A stretch of 51,923 bases of DNA from Gammaproteobacteria bacterium (GTDB lineage Bacteria > Pseudomonadota > Gammaproteobacteria > Steroidobacterales > Woeseiaceae): NCBI GenBank assembly GCA_029861535.1, contig JAOTZC010000016.1, positions 1 through 51,923 on the forward strand, written 5' to 3'. The number at the start of each line of letters is the position of its first letter. Within the stretch, counting starts at the first letter, position 1. The position numbers and the translations under genes were made by a program. The notes under the pieces are model-generated. The model searched no databases, had not been told where the DNA came from, and saw only the letters and a program-made list of their open reading frames with translations. Shown piece by piece: positions 8,722 to 15,844 of this stretch.

Positions 8722-9837
8722 TTATTGATTTACACCCAATGCGGTATCGCCGCGCTGAATGAAACGTTGCGCATCGCGTTGCAAGGCCTCACGAAATGAG
8801 CTGCGGCTCAGCGCACGGCGAAAATTTTCGTTCCTCAAAGCCTGCGAGAACGCTTGCGAGTTCGCTGCGTTACGAAATGCTCCGCCGCGCATTGTGCTAA
8901 GCCACGCGTCATTTTTCATCACGGCGCGAAATACATCGCCTTTCATTGCATCCAAAAGCGCGTCGCTCTGCATGACTCTCCTAAACGTGTCGCCCCTGAA
9001 AAGTCCACGGTTGGCATCATTCAGGAATACGCCCCGGAGTGCATCATTGCTCATGACAGCAAGATAGTTATCTCGAGACAGCGCCGTTTGAAAAGCACCG
9101 CGTGACACGGCGTTACGAAAGTTCTGCCGCTGCATAAGGCCGCGCAGGGAGTCATTATTAAACGCTCTATTCAATGCTGCGTCACGCGCAAGGGCGTCAG
9201 CAAATGCCGCATCCCTAGACAGCACATCGTGCAATGCCGCGTCACCCAATGCTGCTTCCCTGGCCGCGCTACCAAGCAATGCTTGCTTGAACGACGCGCT
9301 TCTGGCCAGCGTACGGAACGCGGCCACATTCATCGAATCACGGTAGGCATCCATTTGCAGGGTGTCGAGGAAATCCGCGTCGCGTGCCGCTTCGCGGAAG
9401 GCCGATTCTTTGGCCGCATCCTGGAATGCTGCATCGCGCGCCGCTGCGCGGAACGCATCGTCGTTCAATGCGGCACTAAATGCTGTCGTCAGCGCGCCAT
9501 CTCGAAAGGCGACATCGTCAAACGCTCGCATCAGCGCCGCGTCGGATAACGCTCCCTGGAATGCCGCATCCTGCATCGATGCTGCAAATGCAGCATCTGT
9601 GATCAACAGCTGATAAAGGTCGGTCTGCATGACCTGGGCAACGGCTTCATCGCCCAACGTAACATCGTCACTGCTTATCTGATCGCCACGATAGCGCTCT
9701 GCTGGTGTAACGGTGCCAGCCGCCTGATCGCCTTGAATCGGATACTTAACGCCGAAATACGCGACGACAGCAATCGCTATGGCGAATGCGGCCACTATCG
9801 CGGTCATTCGGGACTTGTTTTGATCCTTGGTACTCAT
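8722..9837 (-). CDS. Membrane-anchored nonapeptide-repeat protein of unknown function
   Basis: 371 residues from ATG 9837, chosen because AGGAG (9845-9849) sits 7 bases upstream; an earlier in-frame start at 9870 lacks this. Residues 10-30 form one membrane helix after a short basic N-terminus, so the rest should be periplasmic. From about residue 63 to 366 the protein is a run of about 33 nine-residue units, consensus roughly x-x-D-A-F/L-R-x-A-L/M, with single-residue insertions near the middle (SRDAAFADAL, ARDAALNRAF). The N-terminal units are rich in Ala and Asp, the C-terminal ones in Arg and Asn. I do not recognise the family. It is the third gene of the ECF sigma/anti-sigma operon, 35 bases after the anti-sigma stop. 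Confidence 0.85.
   Translation of the reverse strand: MSTKDQNKSRMTAIVAAFAIAIAVVAYFGVKYPIQGDQAAGTVTPAERYRGDQISSDDVTLGDEAVAQVMQTDLYQLLITDAAFAASMQDAAFQGALSDAALMRAFDDVAFRDGALTTAFSAALNDDAFRAAARDAAFQDAAKESAFREAARDADFLDTLQMDAYRDSMNVAAFRTLARSASFKQALLGSAAREAALGDAALHDVLSRDAAFADALARDAALNRAFNNDSLRGLMQRQNFRNAVSRGAFQTALSRDNYLAVMSNDALRGVFLNDANRGLFRGDTFRRVMQSDALLDAMKGDVFRAVMKNDAWLSTMRGGAFRNAANSQAFSQALRNENFRRALSRSSFREALQRDAQRFIQRGDTALGVNQ
8737..9650 (-). repeat. Degenerate 27-bp tandem coding repeats
   Basis: The DNA under the nonapeptide units has a 27-bp period; the Asp-Ala pair appears on the plus strand as repeated gc(a/g)tc words. Units are strongly diverged at the base level while the amino-acid pattern is kept, which suggests an old expansion held by selection on the protein rather than a recent slippage array. 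Confidence 0.75.
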
Positions 9838-9872
9838 CGCTATGCTCCTGGTTATACGGGACTGTCGCAACT

Positions 9873-10673
9873 CTATTCATCTAAGAGGGACAAAGTCACC
9901 GGGTTCAATCTCAGCGTTCCTTGCTGCAGCAAAATTCCATTGCTCGAATATTCGAGACTTATCTTCGCTTCGCCAGCGAAGTCTGTGTCATCGCGCTTTC
10001 GCAACAACACGGCAAATCTGCGTTGGCCGCGGCCCTTGATCTTTAGAACATGGTCGGCCAACTGGATGGATTCAAAATTGCTCTGCGTCTGGGCAAGAGC
10101 CTCAATCTCGAATCCGGATGCGGCGAGATCTACCGATACTTCGACAAGCTGCTTTGTGTCGATACGGATGTCGAGAACCACTGAGTCACCGCGCTGCTCC
10201 AATCGCGCAATGCTCGACACTCCGGTTTCATCGACTGAGAACCTGTCCAGCATGGCGGTGACACCAGCACTTGGTGCCATGGTTCCCACCAGGTCGTCAA
10301 GATCCGGTGATGGACCGAAGTTGGGTCGGCTCTCGTAGGCGACGATGACGAGCAGCGCGCCGAAGGCGGTGGCAGCGGCATGCCCCAGTATCGAGCGCAA
10401 AGTAATGGAGTGAAACCAATCCGAAATAGACCACGCGTCCTCTGCTTTGGGCCTCGGCAACGACGCTTGTTGCATTATCTGGTCGTGCAGACCGGCAGGT
10501 GGGTTCAGATCCGGGAGTCGATTAAGTAAATCGTCCATGTCGTTGAACTCGCCTTGCAGTTTTCGGATCTCCGCTGATTCGCTGAGCAATTTGTCGAGCT
10601 CGGCCCGTTCGGCGGACGTCAGATCACCATCGGCGGCGGCGCTCAGTAGCTCAAATGCGCGTTCCACGCTCAT
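9873..10673 (-). CDS. Transmembrane anti-sigma factor for the adjacent ECF sigma factor
   Basis: 266 residues. The N-terminal 80 residues are helical and acidic (SVERAFELLSAAADGDLTSAE), like the anti-sigma domain of RseA/zinc-less ASD proteins; no HxxxCxxC zinc motif is seen. One membrane helix at about 94-113 is followed by a periplasmic domain of about 150 residues. The start ATG overlaps the sigma-factor stop by 4 bases (10670-10673), the usual sign of a coupled sigma/anti-sigma pair. Expected role: hold the sigma factor at the inner membrane until an envelope signal leads to its release, perhaps by proteolysis. Confidence 0.85.
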   Translation of the reverse strand: MSVERAFELLSAAADGDLTSAERAELDKLLSESAEIRKLQGEFNDMDDLLNRLPDLNPPAGLHDQIMQQASLPRPKAEDAWSISDWFHSITLRSILGHAAATAFGALLVIVAYESRPNFGPSPDLDDLVGTMAPSAGVTAMLDRFSVDETGVSSIARLEQRGDSVVLDIRIDTKQLVEVSVDLAASGFEIEALAQTQSNFESIQLADHVLKIKGRGQRRFAVLLRKRDDTDFAGEAKISLEYSSNGILLQQGTLRLNPVTLSLLDE

Positions 10674-11215
10674 GCGGAGTGAATCCCATGGTGTTCGAGC
10701 TGAGTCTTGAGTTGCTGCCGGGCGGAAAACAGCCTGGATTTCACGGTCTTGTCAGGCAGCTCCAGAATCTCGCCAATCTGGTGATAACTGCACTCGGTGA
10801 AATAACGCAATACCAGCACTTCTCTAAGATCCTCTTTAATTTCCATCAATGCCGCCTGTACCTGATCGGTGGCTTGCGACGTCGCCACCTGATCCTGTGG
10901 TCTCGGCGTGTCGGCTGCAGGTGTTTCAGTCATCGGCTCGAGGCGCTTGCGGCGTTTAAGCTCGTCGATCGCTTCATTGAGCCCGATCCGATATATCCAA
11001 CTAAAAAACCTGAACTTCGGGTCAAACCTGTCAATGTTCTCGAGGGCTTTCAAAAAGGCAGTCTGGGTGACATCCGCTGCTTCATCGGCATTTCCCAACA
11101 TGCGATAAACTGCGTTGTAAACGGGCTTTTGATACTCATTTACCAACGTGCCCAGAGCCTGCCTGTTGCCCTGCTGACACTCCGTGACCAATGCATTCTC
11201 CTGGTCCCTATGCAT
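10670..11215 (-). CDS. ECF-type RNA polymerase sigma factor (sigma-70 family)
   Basis: 181 residues. Region 2 spans about 10-85 (YNAVYRMLGNADEAADVTQTAFLKAL, then FRFFSWIYRIGLNEAIDELKRRKR for -10 recognition), a linker rich in Thr/Pro/Gln follows, and region 4 spans about 120-175 (LREVLVLRYFTECSYHQIGEILELP, then VKSRLFSARQQL). Length is normal for ECF factors. The stop overlaps the start of the anti-sigma gene. It starts 86 bases after a STAS-domain gene, so it may be read with the partner-switching module or from its own promoter. Probable targets include its own operon. Confidence 0.93.
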   Translation of the reverse strand: MHRDQENALVTECQQGNRQALGTLVNEYQKPVYNAVYRMLGNADEAADVTQTAFLKALENIDRFDPKFRFFSWIYRIGLNEAIDELKRRKRLEPMTETPAADTPRPQDQVATSQATDQVQAALMEIKEDLREVLVLRYFTECSYHQIGEILELPDKTVKSRLFSARQQLKTQLEHHGIHSA

Positions 11216-11301
11216 AATTACGCTGCAGGTCCGGAAAAGTTGGTGGTTTTTCGAATTTTTTTCATCATTGAATACGCCGTCTCAGCCTCTATGGCCTGAA
11301 C

Positions 11302-11604
11302 TCATTCCGCGCCGCCGGCTGGCTCGATATCAAATAGCTTGTCGAATCCTGAATAAGTAAATATGTCATTGACGTGGCTATTGACGTTGACCAACTTTAG
11401 ACCCAGTCCATCTGCGATCATGCGTTTGTGCGTCCGAAGCAGCACGCCGAGGCCGGCGCTTGAGATGTACTCGAGCTCACCCAAATCGACCACACACTGT
11501 CCGGTAATCTTATCGAGAAACATCTGTGCGGTCGGTGCTTGCGCAGCATCCAGCCGGCCCTTGATCACAACCACTGAGTCCTCACCAAAATCGATATAGA
11601 ACAT
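11302..11604 (-). CDS. STAS-domain anti-sigma factor antagonist (RsbV/SpoIIAA type)
   Basis: 100 residues, a single STAS domain. The conserved phosphorylation region reads LEYISSAGLGVLLRTHKRM, with the Ser of ISSAG as the likely phospho-acceptor. It starts 4 bases after the stop of the HATPase kinase gene (11609-12016). In partner switching the unphosphorylated antagonist binds the kinase/anti-sigma protein; the kinase inactivates it by phosphorylation and a PP2C phosphatase (12038-13345) restores it. The final target here is unknown, since no RsbW-controlled sigma-B-like factor is seen in the window. Confidence 0.9.
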   Translation of the reverse strand: MFYIDFGEDSVVVIKGRLDAAQAPTAQMFLDKITGQCVVDLGELEYISSAGLGVLLRTHKRMIADGLGLKLVNVNSHVNDIFTYSGFDKLFDIEPAGGAE

Positions 11605-11608
11605 TGGT

Positions 11609-12016
11609 CTATTTCCGGTCCGCGATGAACGTGATTTTGCTGGTGCGATTGCGGTATTCGTAATGAATGGAGTCTGCCATCTTCAGTACCAGGTATAAGC
11701 CGAGGCCACCGGCCATCCGAGACTCCAATGGCGCGTCAATGTCGACCGGTTTCACGTCACGTGGGTCGAATCGATCGACGTCGAAATCTGTCAAGCTGAC
11801 TTCGATGCCGTGCTCGTGCGGGCTCATGTCAATGCGGATGTTCGAGCTTGTTTCCGTGTTATAGCTCACCATGTTGACGAACAATTCCTCGACGCACAGA
11901 TCGACGATATAGCGCAGCGACGGGTCAATATCCTGCTTCTCGAAAAATTCGTGTGCGAACGCAACGATGTCTTTTAGCTCATCAAAGCTGCGTGAGAATT
12001 CTCTGCTAATTTTCAT
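11609..12016 (-). CDS. HATPase-type serine kinase / anti-sigma regulator (RsbW-like)
   Basis: 135 residues. The N box reads DLCVEELFVNMVSYN (about 42-56) and the G box MAGGLGLYLVLKMADSIHYEY near the C-terminus, the ATP-binding features of RsbW/SpoIIAB kinases (GHKL fold, HATPase_c_2). A strong GAGGAAAAG ribosome-binding site stands before ATG 12016. It lies between its likely partners: phosphatase 21 bases upstream and STAS antagonist 4 bases downstream. Confidence 0.9.
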   Translation of the reverse strand: MKISREFSRSFDELKDIVAFAHEFFEKQDIDPSLRYIVDLCVEELFVNMVSYNTETSSNIRIDMSPHEHGIEVSLTDFDVDRFDPRDVKPVDIDAPLESRMAGGLGLYLVLKMADSIHYEYRNRTSKITFIADRK

Positions 12017-12037
12017 CTTTTCCTCGGCGCATTTGTT

Positions 12038-13345
12038 CTATTCGGGCAAACGCCTTATTAATACCAGCGTAATGTCATCTGCCTGCGGCGCCTCGCCGCC
12101 AAATGCGAACGCGCCATCGACGAGCCGTTGACTAAGCTCTGCCATCGGTAGCGTATGATGATTGCTAATAATTTCGGCGACTCGATCTTCACCGAACTGC
12201 GAATCATCGAGGGCGGTATATTCGTAAATACCGTCAGAAATTAATGCGAGAATATCGCCTGACCCAAGCGTCAATCGCATTGCACCGTCGGTGCTATCGA
12301 GGCCCATCGCTCCCATTGGAAAACTCGTTGGCGAGTACCAATCGCATTGTTTTTCTTTTGCGCGAAAGTGAAGAATTGGACCCTGTCCGCCGGAATGAAA
12401 CTGGACGTCGTGGCTTCGCGGATCGAGAAAACCCATGAATGCTGTGATGAATCGATCGTCCGGCAAGTCTTCGGCCAACTGGTTGTTAACCTGCACGTAG
12501 GCTTCGTCAAGATCCGCGCCGAGGCGGAAAGCAACGCGCAACATCGCCTGCATTTGCGTGGCCGACAGCGCCGGACCGAAGCCATGCCCGGTCGCGTCAC
12601 CTAATAGCATGAATAAGCGATCCTCAAGCACGACTAGATCGTAGAGGTCTCCACCGGTGTGATCGGTCGGCAAAAAATGGCCGTGAACATCGTAGCCGTC
12701 GATTATTGGCATCTCATCCGGCAGCGTGCTGATCTGAATCTCACGTGCGACAGCGACTTCCTGTTCGAGAATGGCGTGCGCGAGCAGCTCGTCCGTCATA
12801 TAAGAATGCTGAATGGCGATGGCCGCTTCCGCCGCTAGTGCCGGGCCGATCCACTCGTCATGGCGGTCAAACTGTCCCACATGCGCTCCCAGCCATTGCA
12901 TGACCCCAAGCACAACATCGTCCTGTCCCAAAATCGGAATGCACAACAGCGAGCGTGTCTCGAATTCCGGCACGCTTATCGGCGCTGATTGAAATCGCTC
13001 GTCGTCGCGGCACTCATGAATATTGATGATTTCGCCGCGGGCGGCACATTCGCCGGCCAGACCCTGTCCAGTCGAGATCCTCGCTGGTTCGTCGGTCGGC
13101 GGTGCGACCATAACTAGCTCGCCGGAGTTGCGGTCGAGGAGCCACAGCACGCCGGCTTCGGCAACGATCGCAACTTTGCCGACCTCGAGAATCTCCCGCA
13201 AGAGCTCCGGCATGGCTTCTGGTGCGGCCAGCCGGTGCATGATCTCTAGAATGCTGACTAAAGATTCACGCGTAATCTCGCCCGGAGACTGCTGATACAA
13301 CGGAACAGACAGACTCCACGCTCCTTTGTTATTTTGTCGTGGCAA
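12038..13345 (-). CDS. GAF-domain PP2C (SpoIIE/RsbU-type) serine phosphatase
   Basis: About 435 residues. Residues about 30-180 form a GAF sensor domain (ending GVMQWLGAHVGQFDRHDEWIGP); about 195-435 form a SpoIIE-type phosphatase with metal-binding Asp residues in HTGGDLYDL, GDATGHGFGPALSATQM, LALISDGIYEY and QADDITLVLIRR. Role: dephosphorylate the STAS antagonist in response to a signal sensed by the GAF domain. The start is uncertain: TTG at 13345 lacks a ribosome-binding site, while AAAGGAG lies just inside the frame and might serve a start several codons later. Confidence 0.9.
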   Translation of the reverse strand: MPRQNNKGAWSLSVPLYQQSPGEITRESLVSILEIMHRLAAPEAMPELLREILEVGKVAIVAEAGVLWLLDRNSGELVMVAPPTDEPARISTGQGLAGECAARGEIINIHECRDDERFQSAPISVPEFETRSLLCIPILGQDDVVLGVMQWLGAHVGQFDRHDEWIGPALAAEAAIAIQHSYMTDELLAHAILEQEVAVAREIQISTLPDEMPIIDGYDVHGHFLPTDHTGGDLYDLVVLEDRLFMLLGDATGHGFGPALSATQMQAMLRVAFRLGADLDEAYVQVNNQLAEDLPDDRFITAFMGFLDPRSHDVQFHSGGQGPILHFRAKEKQCDWYSPTSFPMGAMGLDSTDGAMRLTLGSGDILALISDGIYEYTALDDSQFGEDRVAEIISNHHTLPMAELSQRLVDGAFAFGGEAPQADDITLVLIRRLPE

Positions 13346-13425
13346 CGCTTTCGCGTTGTTCCCCAGCCACGTACGTTTGGCAGTCTTACTTATTTATCAA
13401 CAGTTTACCCCTTATTGATGCAAAT

Positions 13426-15207
13426 CTATACATCTGAGGGGCCGGATTGATCGGTATCTTCCCTGAGCAATGAGGCAAGCTCAGCCGCCGTGTCTCGGGC
13501 CGACTGGATAAGCTTCTCTTCGGATTGATGAATTGCATGCTGGTCGCGTAGTAGCCGTTCATCATGGTCGCGAAATAGGCTTGCAACACGTTGCACCTCG
13601 TCCTTTTGGTGGCCGAGACTCATGAGCATGCGTTCTGACAGCGCGATGCTGGAGAACAGCGTTTCCCGGAAGATGTGTTCGACCCCGAGGTCCATGAGTA
13701 TGTGCGCGTGACGTCGATTTCGTGCTCGCGCGATGATTTTCAAGTGTGGGAAATGCCGCATGACGGTCTCGACGGTGCGCACCGAGGCACTCATGTCGTC
13801 GATCGCCAACACGAAGAGCTTCGCATTATTGCCGCCCGCTGCACGTAATAGCTCGAGCCGCGATGCGTCGCCGAAATGCACGATATTGCCGTAGCGTCTG
13901 ACGACATCGACTTGTGACGAATCGATTTCGAGCGCCGTGAACGGCCTGTCGACCATGCGCAGCATACGCCCGGCGATCTGACCGACGCGACCGAAACCGG
14001 CGATGATGACGTCGTGATGCTGTTCGTCCGGTTGGTCGTAGGTTGGCTCGACGCTCGTGTCTAGGCGGCGGCCTGTGTATTCAACGAGCAAATAGACGAT
14101 CGGCGTCAACAGCATCGACACGGCGACCGCAAGTATCAGCTCATCGATCAGCGTGGACGGTAGTAGCCGTTCGCGCGTTGCGATTGCGAACAGGACGAAC
14201 GCGAATTCGCCACCCTGAGACATAACGGCTGCGAGGCGCGTTGCACCACCCCAGTCGCAGAGCCCGAAAGACCGCGCGAGCGGCAACAAGACGATCGCTT
14301 TTGCCGCCATCAGTAAAGCGACTATAGCCAGTATTCTCCCCGGCGTGTCGAGCAGAAGGCCGACATTGACGGACATGCCGACCGCAATAAAAAACAGCCC
14401 GAGCAGCAGTCCCTTAAACGGGGCGATATCGACTTCGAGCTGATGACGATACTCAGAATCGGCGAGCAGCATGCCGGCGATAAATGCGCCCAACACCATA
14501 GACATGTTGGCCAGCTGCATCAGAAACGCCGCGCCGATCACAACAAGCAGCGCCGTCGCTGTAAAAATTTCGGGGACCTCCGATCTTGCGGCGACTTTTA
14601 GCACGGGTCGCAGAAGATAATGCCCGCCAACGATCAGCCCCGCGATCATCAGCACATTAATGCCAATTTGAAGGAGATTGAAGCCGCCGGACTGCTGCGA
14701 TGCCCCGAGCATCGGCATGATTGCGATCAGCGGTATTACCGCGAGGTCCTGGAACAATAGAATCGAAAACGCGGCTCGGCCGTACGACGTGGTTAATTGT
14801 TTTTTCTCTGCGAGCAGCTGCAGCACAAACGCCGTTGATGACAGGGCCAGAATAAATCCGATGACGATACCGGCCGTCATGTCCAGACCCAACAGTATTG
14901 CGATGATCGCAATGAAGGCAGCCGTGACCAGTACTTGCGCCGGACCGAGGCCGAAGACCATCTTGCGCATGACCCAAAGGCGTGACGGCTGCAGTTCGAG
15001 GCCGACGATGAATAGCAACAGCACGACCCCGAATTCCGCAAAGTGCAGAATATGTTCGGCGTCCTGGATCAGCCTGAGGCCGAATGGGCCAATGAGGATG
15101 CCGGCAGCGAGGTAGCCAAGGACCGATCCGAAGCCCAATCGCCGGCTGATCGGCACACTGATGACAGCCGCCAGCAAGTAAATGATGGATTCTTGCAACA
15201 GGCTCAT
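13426..15207 (-). CDS. CPA2 monovalent cation:proton antiporter with RCK/TrkA-N domain (KefB/KefC-like)
   Basis: 593 residues. About twelve membrane helices fill residues 1-380 (LGFGSVLGYLAAGILIGPFGL, EFGVVLLLFIVGLEL and GGEFAFVLFAIA are typical of the Na_H_Exchanger fold). A Rossmann TrkA-N domain begins near residue 398 with IIAGFGRVGQIAG and continues to about 515 (HFGDASRLELLRAAG). The last 70 residues are charged and helical. Role: potassium or sodium/proton exchange gated by nucleotide or glutathione adducts in relatives. ATG 15207 has a GGAGAAG ribosome-binding site. It stands 80 bases before the phosphatase gene on the same strand. Confidence 0.92.
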   Translation of the reverse strand: MSLLQESIIYLLAAVISVPISRRLGFGSVLGYLAAGILIGPFGLRLIQDAEHILHFAEFGVVLLLFIVGLELQPSRLWVMRKMVFGLGPAQVLVTAAFIAIIAILLGLDMTAGIVIGFILALSSTAFVLQLLAEKKQLTTSYGRAAFSILLFQDLAVIPLIAIMPMLGASQQSGGFNLLQIGINVLMIAGLIVGGHYLLRPVLKVAARSEVPEIFTATALLVVIGAAFLMQLANMSMVLGAFIAGMLLADSEYRHQLEVDIAPFKGLLLGLFFIAVGMSVNVGLLLDTPGRILAIVALLMAAKAIVLLPLARSFGLCDWGGATRLAAVMSQGGEFAFVLFAIATRERLLPSTLIDELILAVAVSMLLTPIVYLLVEYTGRRLDTSVEPTYDQPDEQHHDVIIAGFGRVGQIAGRMLRMVDRPFTALEIDSSQVDVVRRYGNIVHFGDASRLELLRAAGGNNAKLFVLAIDDMSASVRTVETVMRHFPHLKIIARARNRRHAHILMDLGVEHIFRETLFSSIALSERMLMSLGHQKDEVQRVASLFRDHDERLLRDQHAIHQSEEKLIQSARDTAAELASLLREDTDQSGPSDV

Positions 15208-15355
15208 CGACTTCTCCGGATAGACAGCTTTCAGTATATTGTCAACTTATCTCCGGGTCGCGCGTTAACTCATTGAAGACCGCGGATTCGAAATCAGAGC
15301 TTGCGGTTGCTCGATATTCGGGATTACCCGACAATTAATGCATGGAGTCATACCA

Positions 15356-15844
15356 ATGTTGAGACACTCTCTTAGCCGATGCCTTGCCGTCGCAGTGCTG
15401 CTGTTGCCGATCAGCGTATTCGCACAGTCCTTGTCCGAATTTCAAAACCTGAGCCCGGAAGACCGCAAGGCCTATTGGGAAGCAATGTCCCAAGAAGAAC
15501 GCCAGGCGAAACGCGAGGAGTGGCGCACTGAGCGCGACGCGATGAGCGATGAGGATCGCGCGGCAATGCGTGAGCAACGCCGTGCCCAGTGGGAGTCAAT
15601 GTCGGAAGAAGAACGCCAGGCAGCGCAAGAGAGGCGCCGTGCCGAGAGGGACTCGCTATCCGATGAAGAAAGGCAGGCAAAACGCGAACAAATGCGTGCC
15701 CGCCGCGAAGAAATGCGCGCCAAGTGGGAGTCGATGTCCGAGGAGGAACGCGCCGCCGCACGTGAAGAATTCGGTAAACGCCGTGGCCACCCTGGGCGGC
15801 AGCGCAGCGGCGGCAAACCATCGCGAGACGAGAACAGCGACTAG
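15356..15844 (+). CDS. Secreted protein with 19-residue charged repeats
   Basis: 162 residues from ATG 15356, preferred over ATG 15338 because TGGAG lies 8 bases upstream and the product then begins with a clean signal peptide (LSRCLAVAVLLLPISVFAQ). The mature part consists of about five units of 19 residues, consensus MSxEERQAxREExRAxRDx, one unit lengthened by seven residues; the tail is Arg/Gly/Ser rich. The pattern recalls DUF3106-like periplasmic proteins and should form long charged helices. Function unknown. Its TAG stop shares the palindrome CTAG with the stop of the convergent gene at 15841. Confidence 0.8.
   Translation: MLRHSLSRCLAVAVLLLPISVFAQSLSEFQNLSPEDRKAYWEAMSQEERQAKREEWRTERDAMSDEDRAAMREQRRAQWESMSEEERQAAQERRRAERDSLSDEERQAKREQMRARREEMRAKWESMSEEERAAAREEFGKRRGHPGRQRSGGKPSRDENSD
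15440..15790 (+). repeat. 57-bp tandem coding repeats (19-residue units)
   Basis: Repeated words such as atgtc(c/g)gaagaagaacgc and cgcgaggag recur every 57 bases (for example near 15484, 15541, 15598 and 15655), with one 78-bp unit before the last copy. Units are diverged but clearly related. Confidence 0.7.

Noticed and set aside
8737..9600. CRISPR-like repetitive DNA
   Set aside because: The 27-bp period is coding, continuous and without spacers; the repeats are diverged at base level but keep a protein pattern.
9733..10338. Plus-strand reading frame of 201 codons across the anti-sigma gene
   Set aside because: Low-complexity Ser/Arg-rich shadow of the anti-sigma and repeat genes, with no ribosome-binding site.
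10655..11299. Plus-strand reading frame of 214 codons opposite the ECF sigma gene
   Set aside because: Antisense to an intact sigma factor; no domain or signal.
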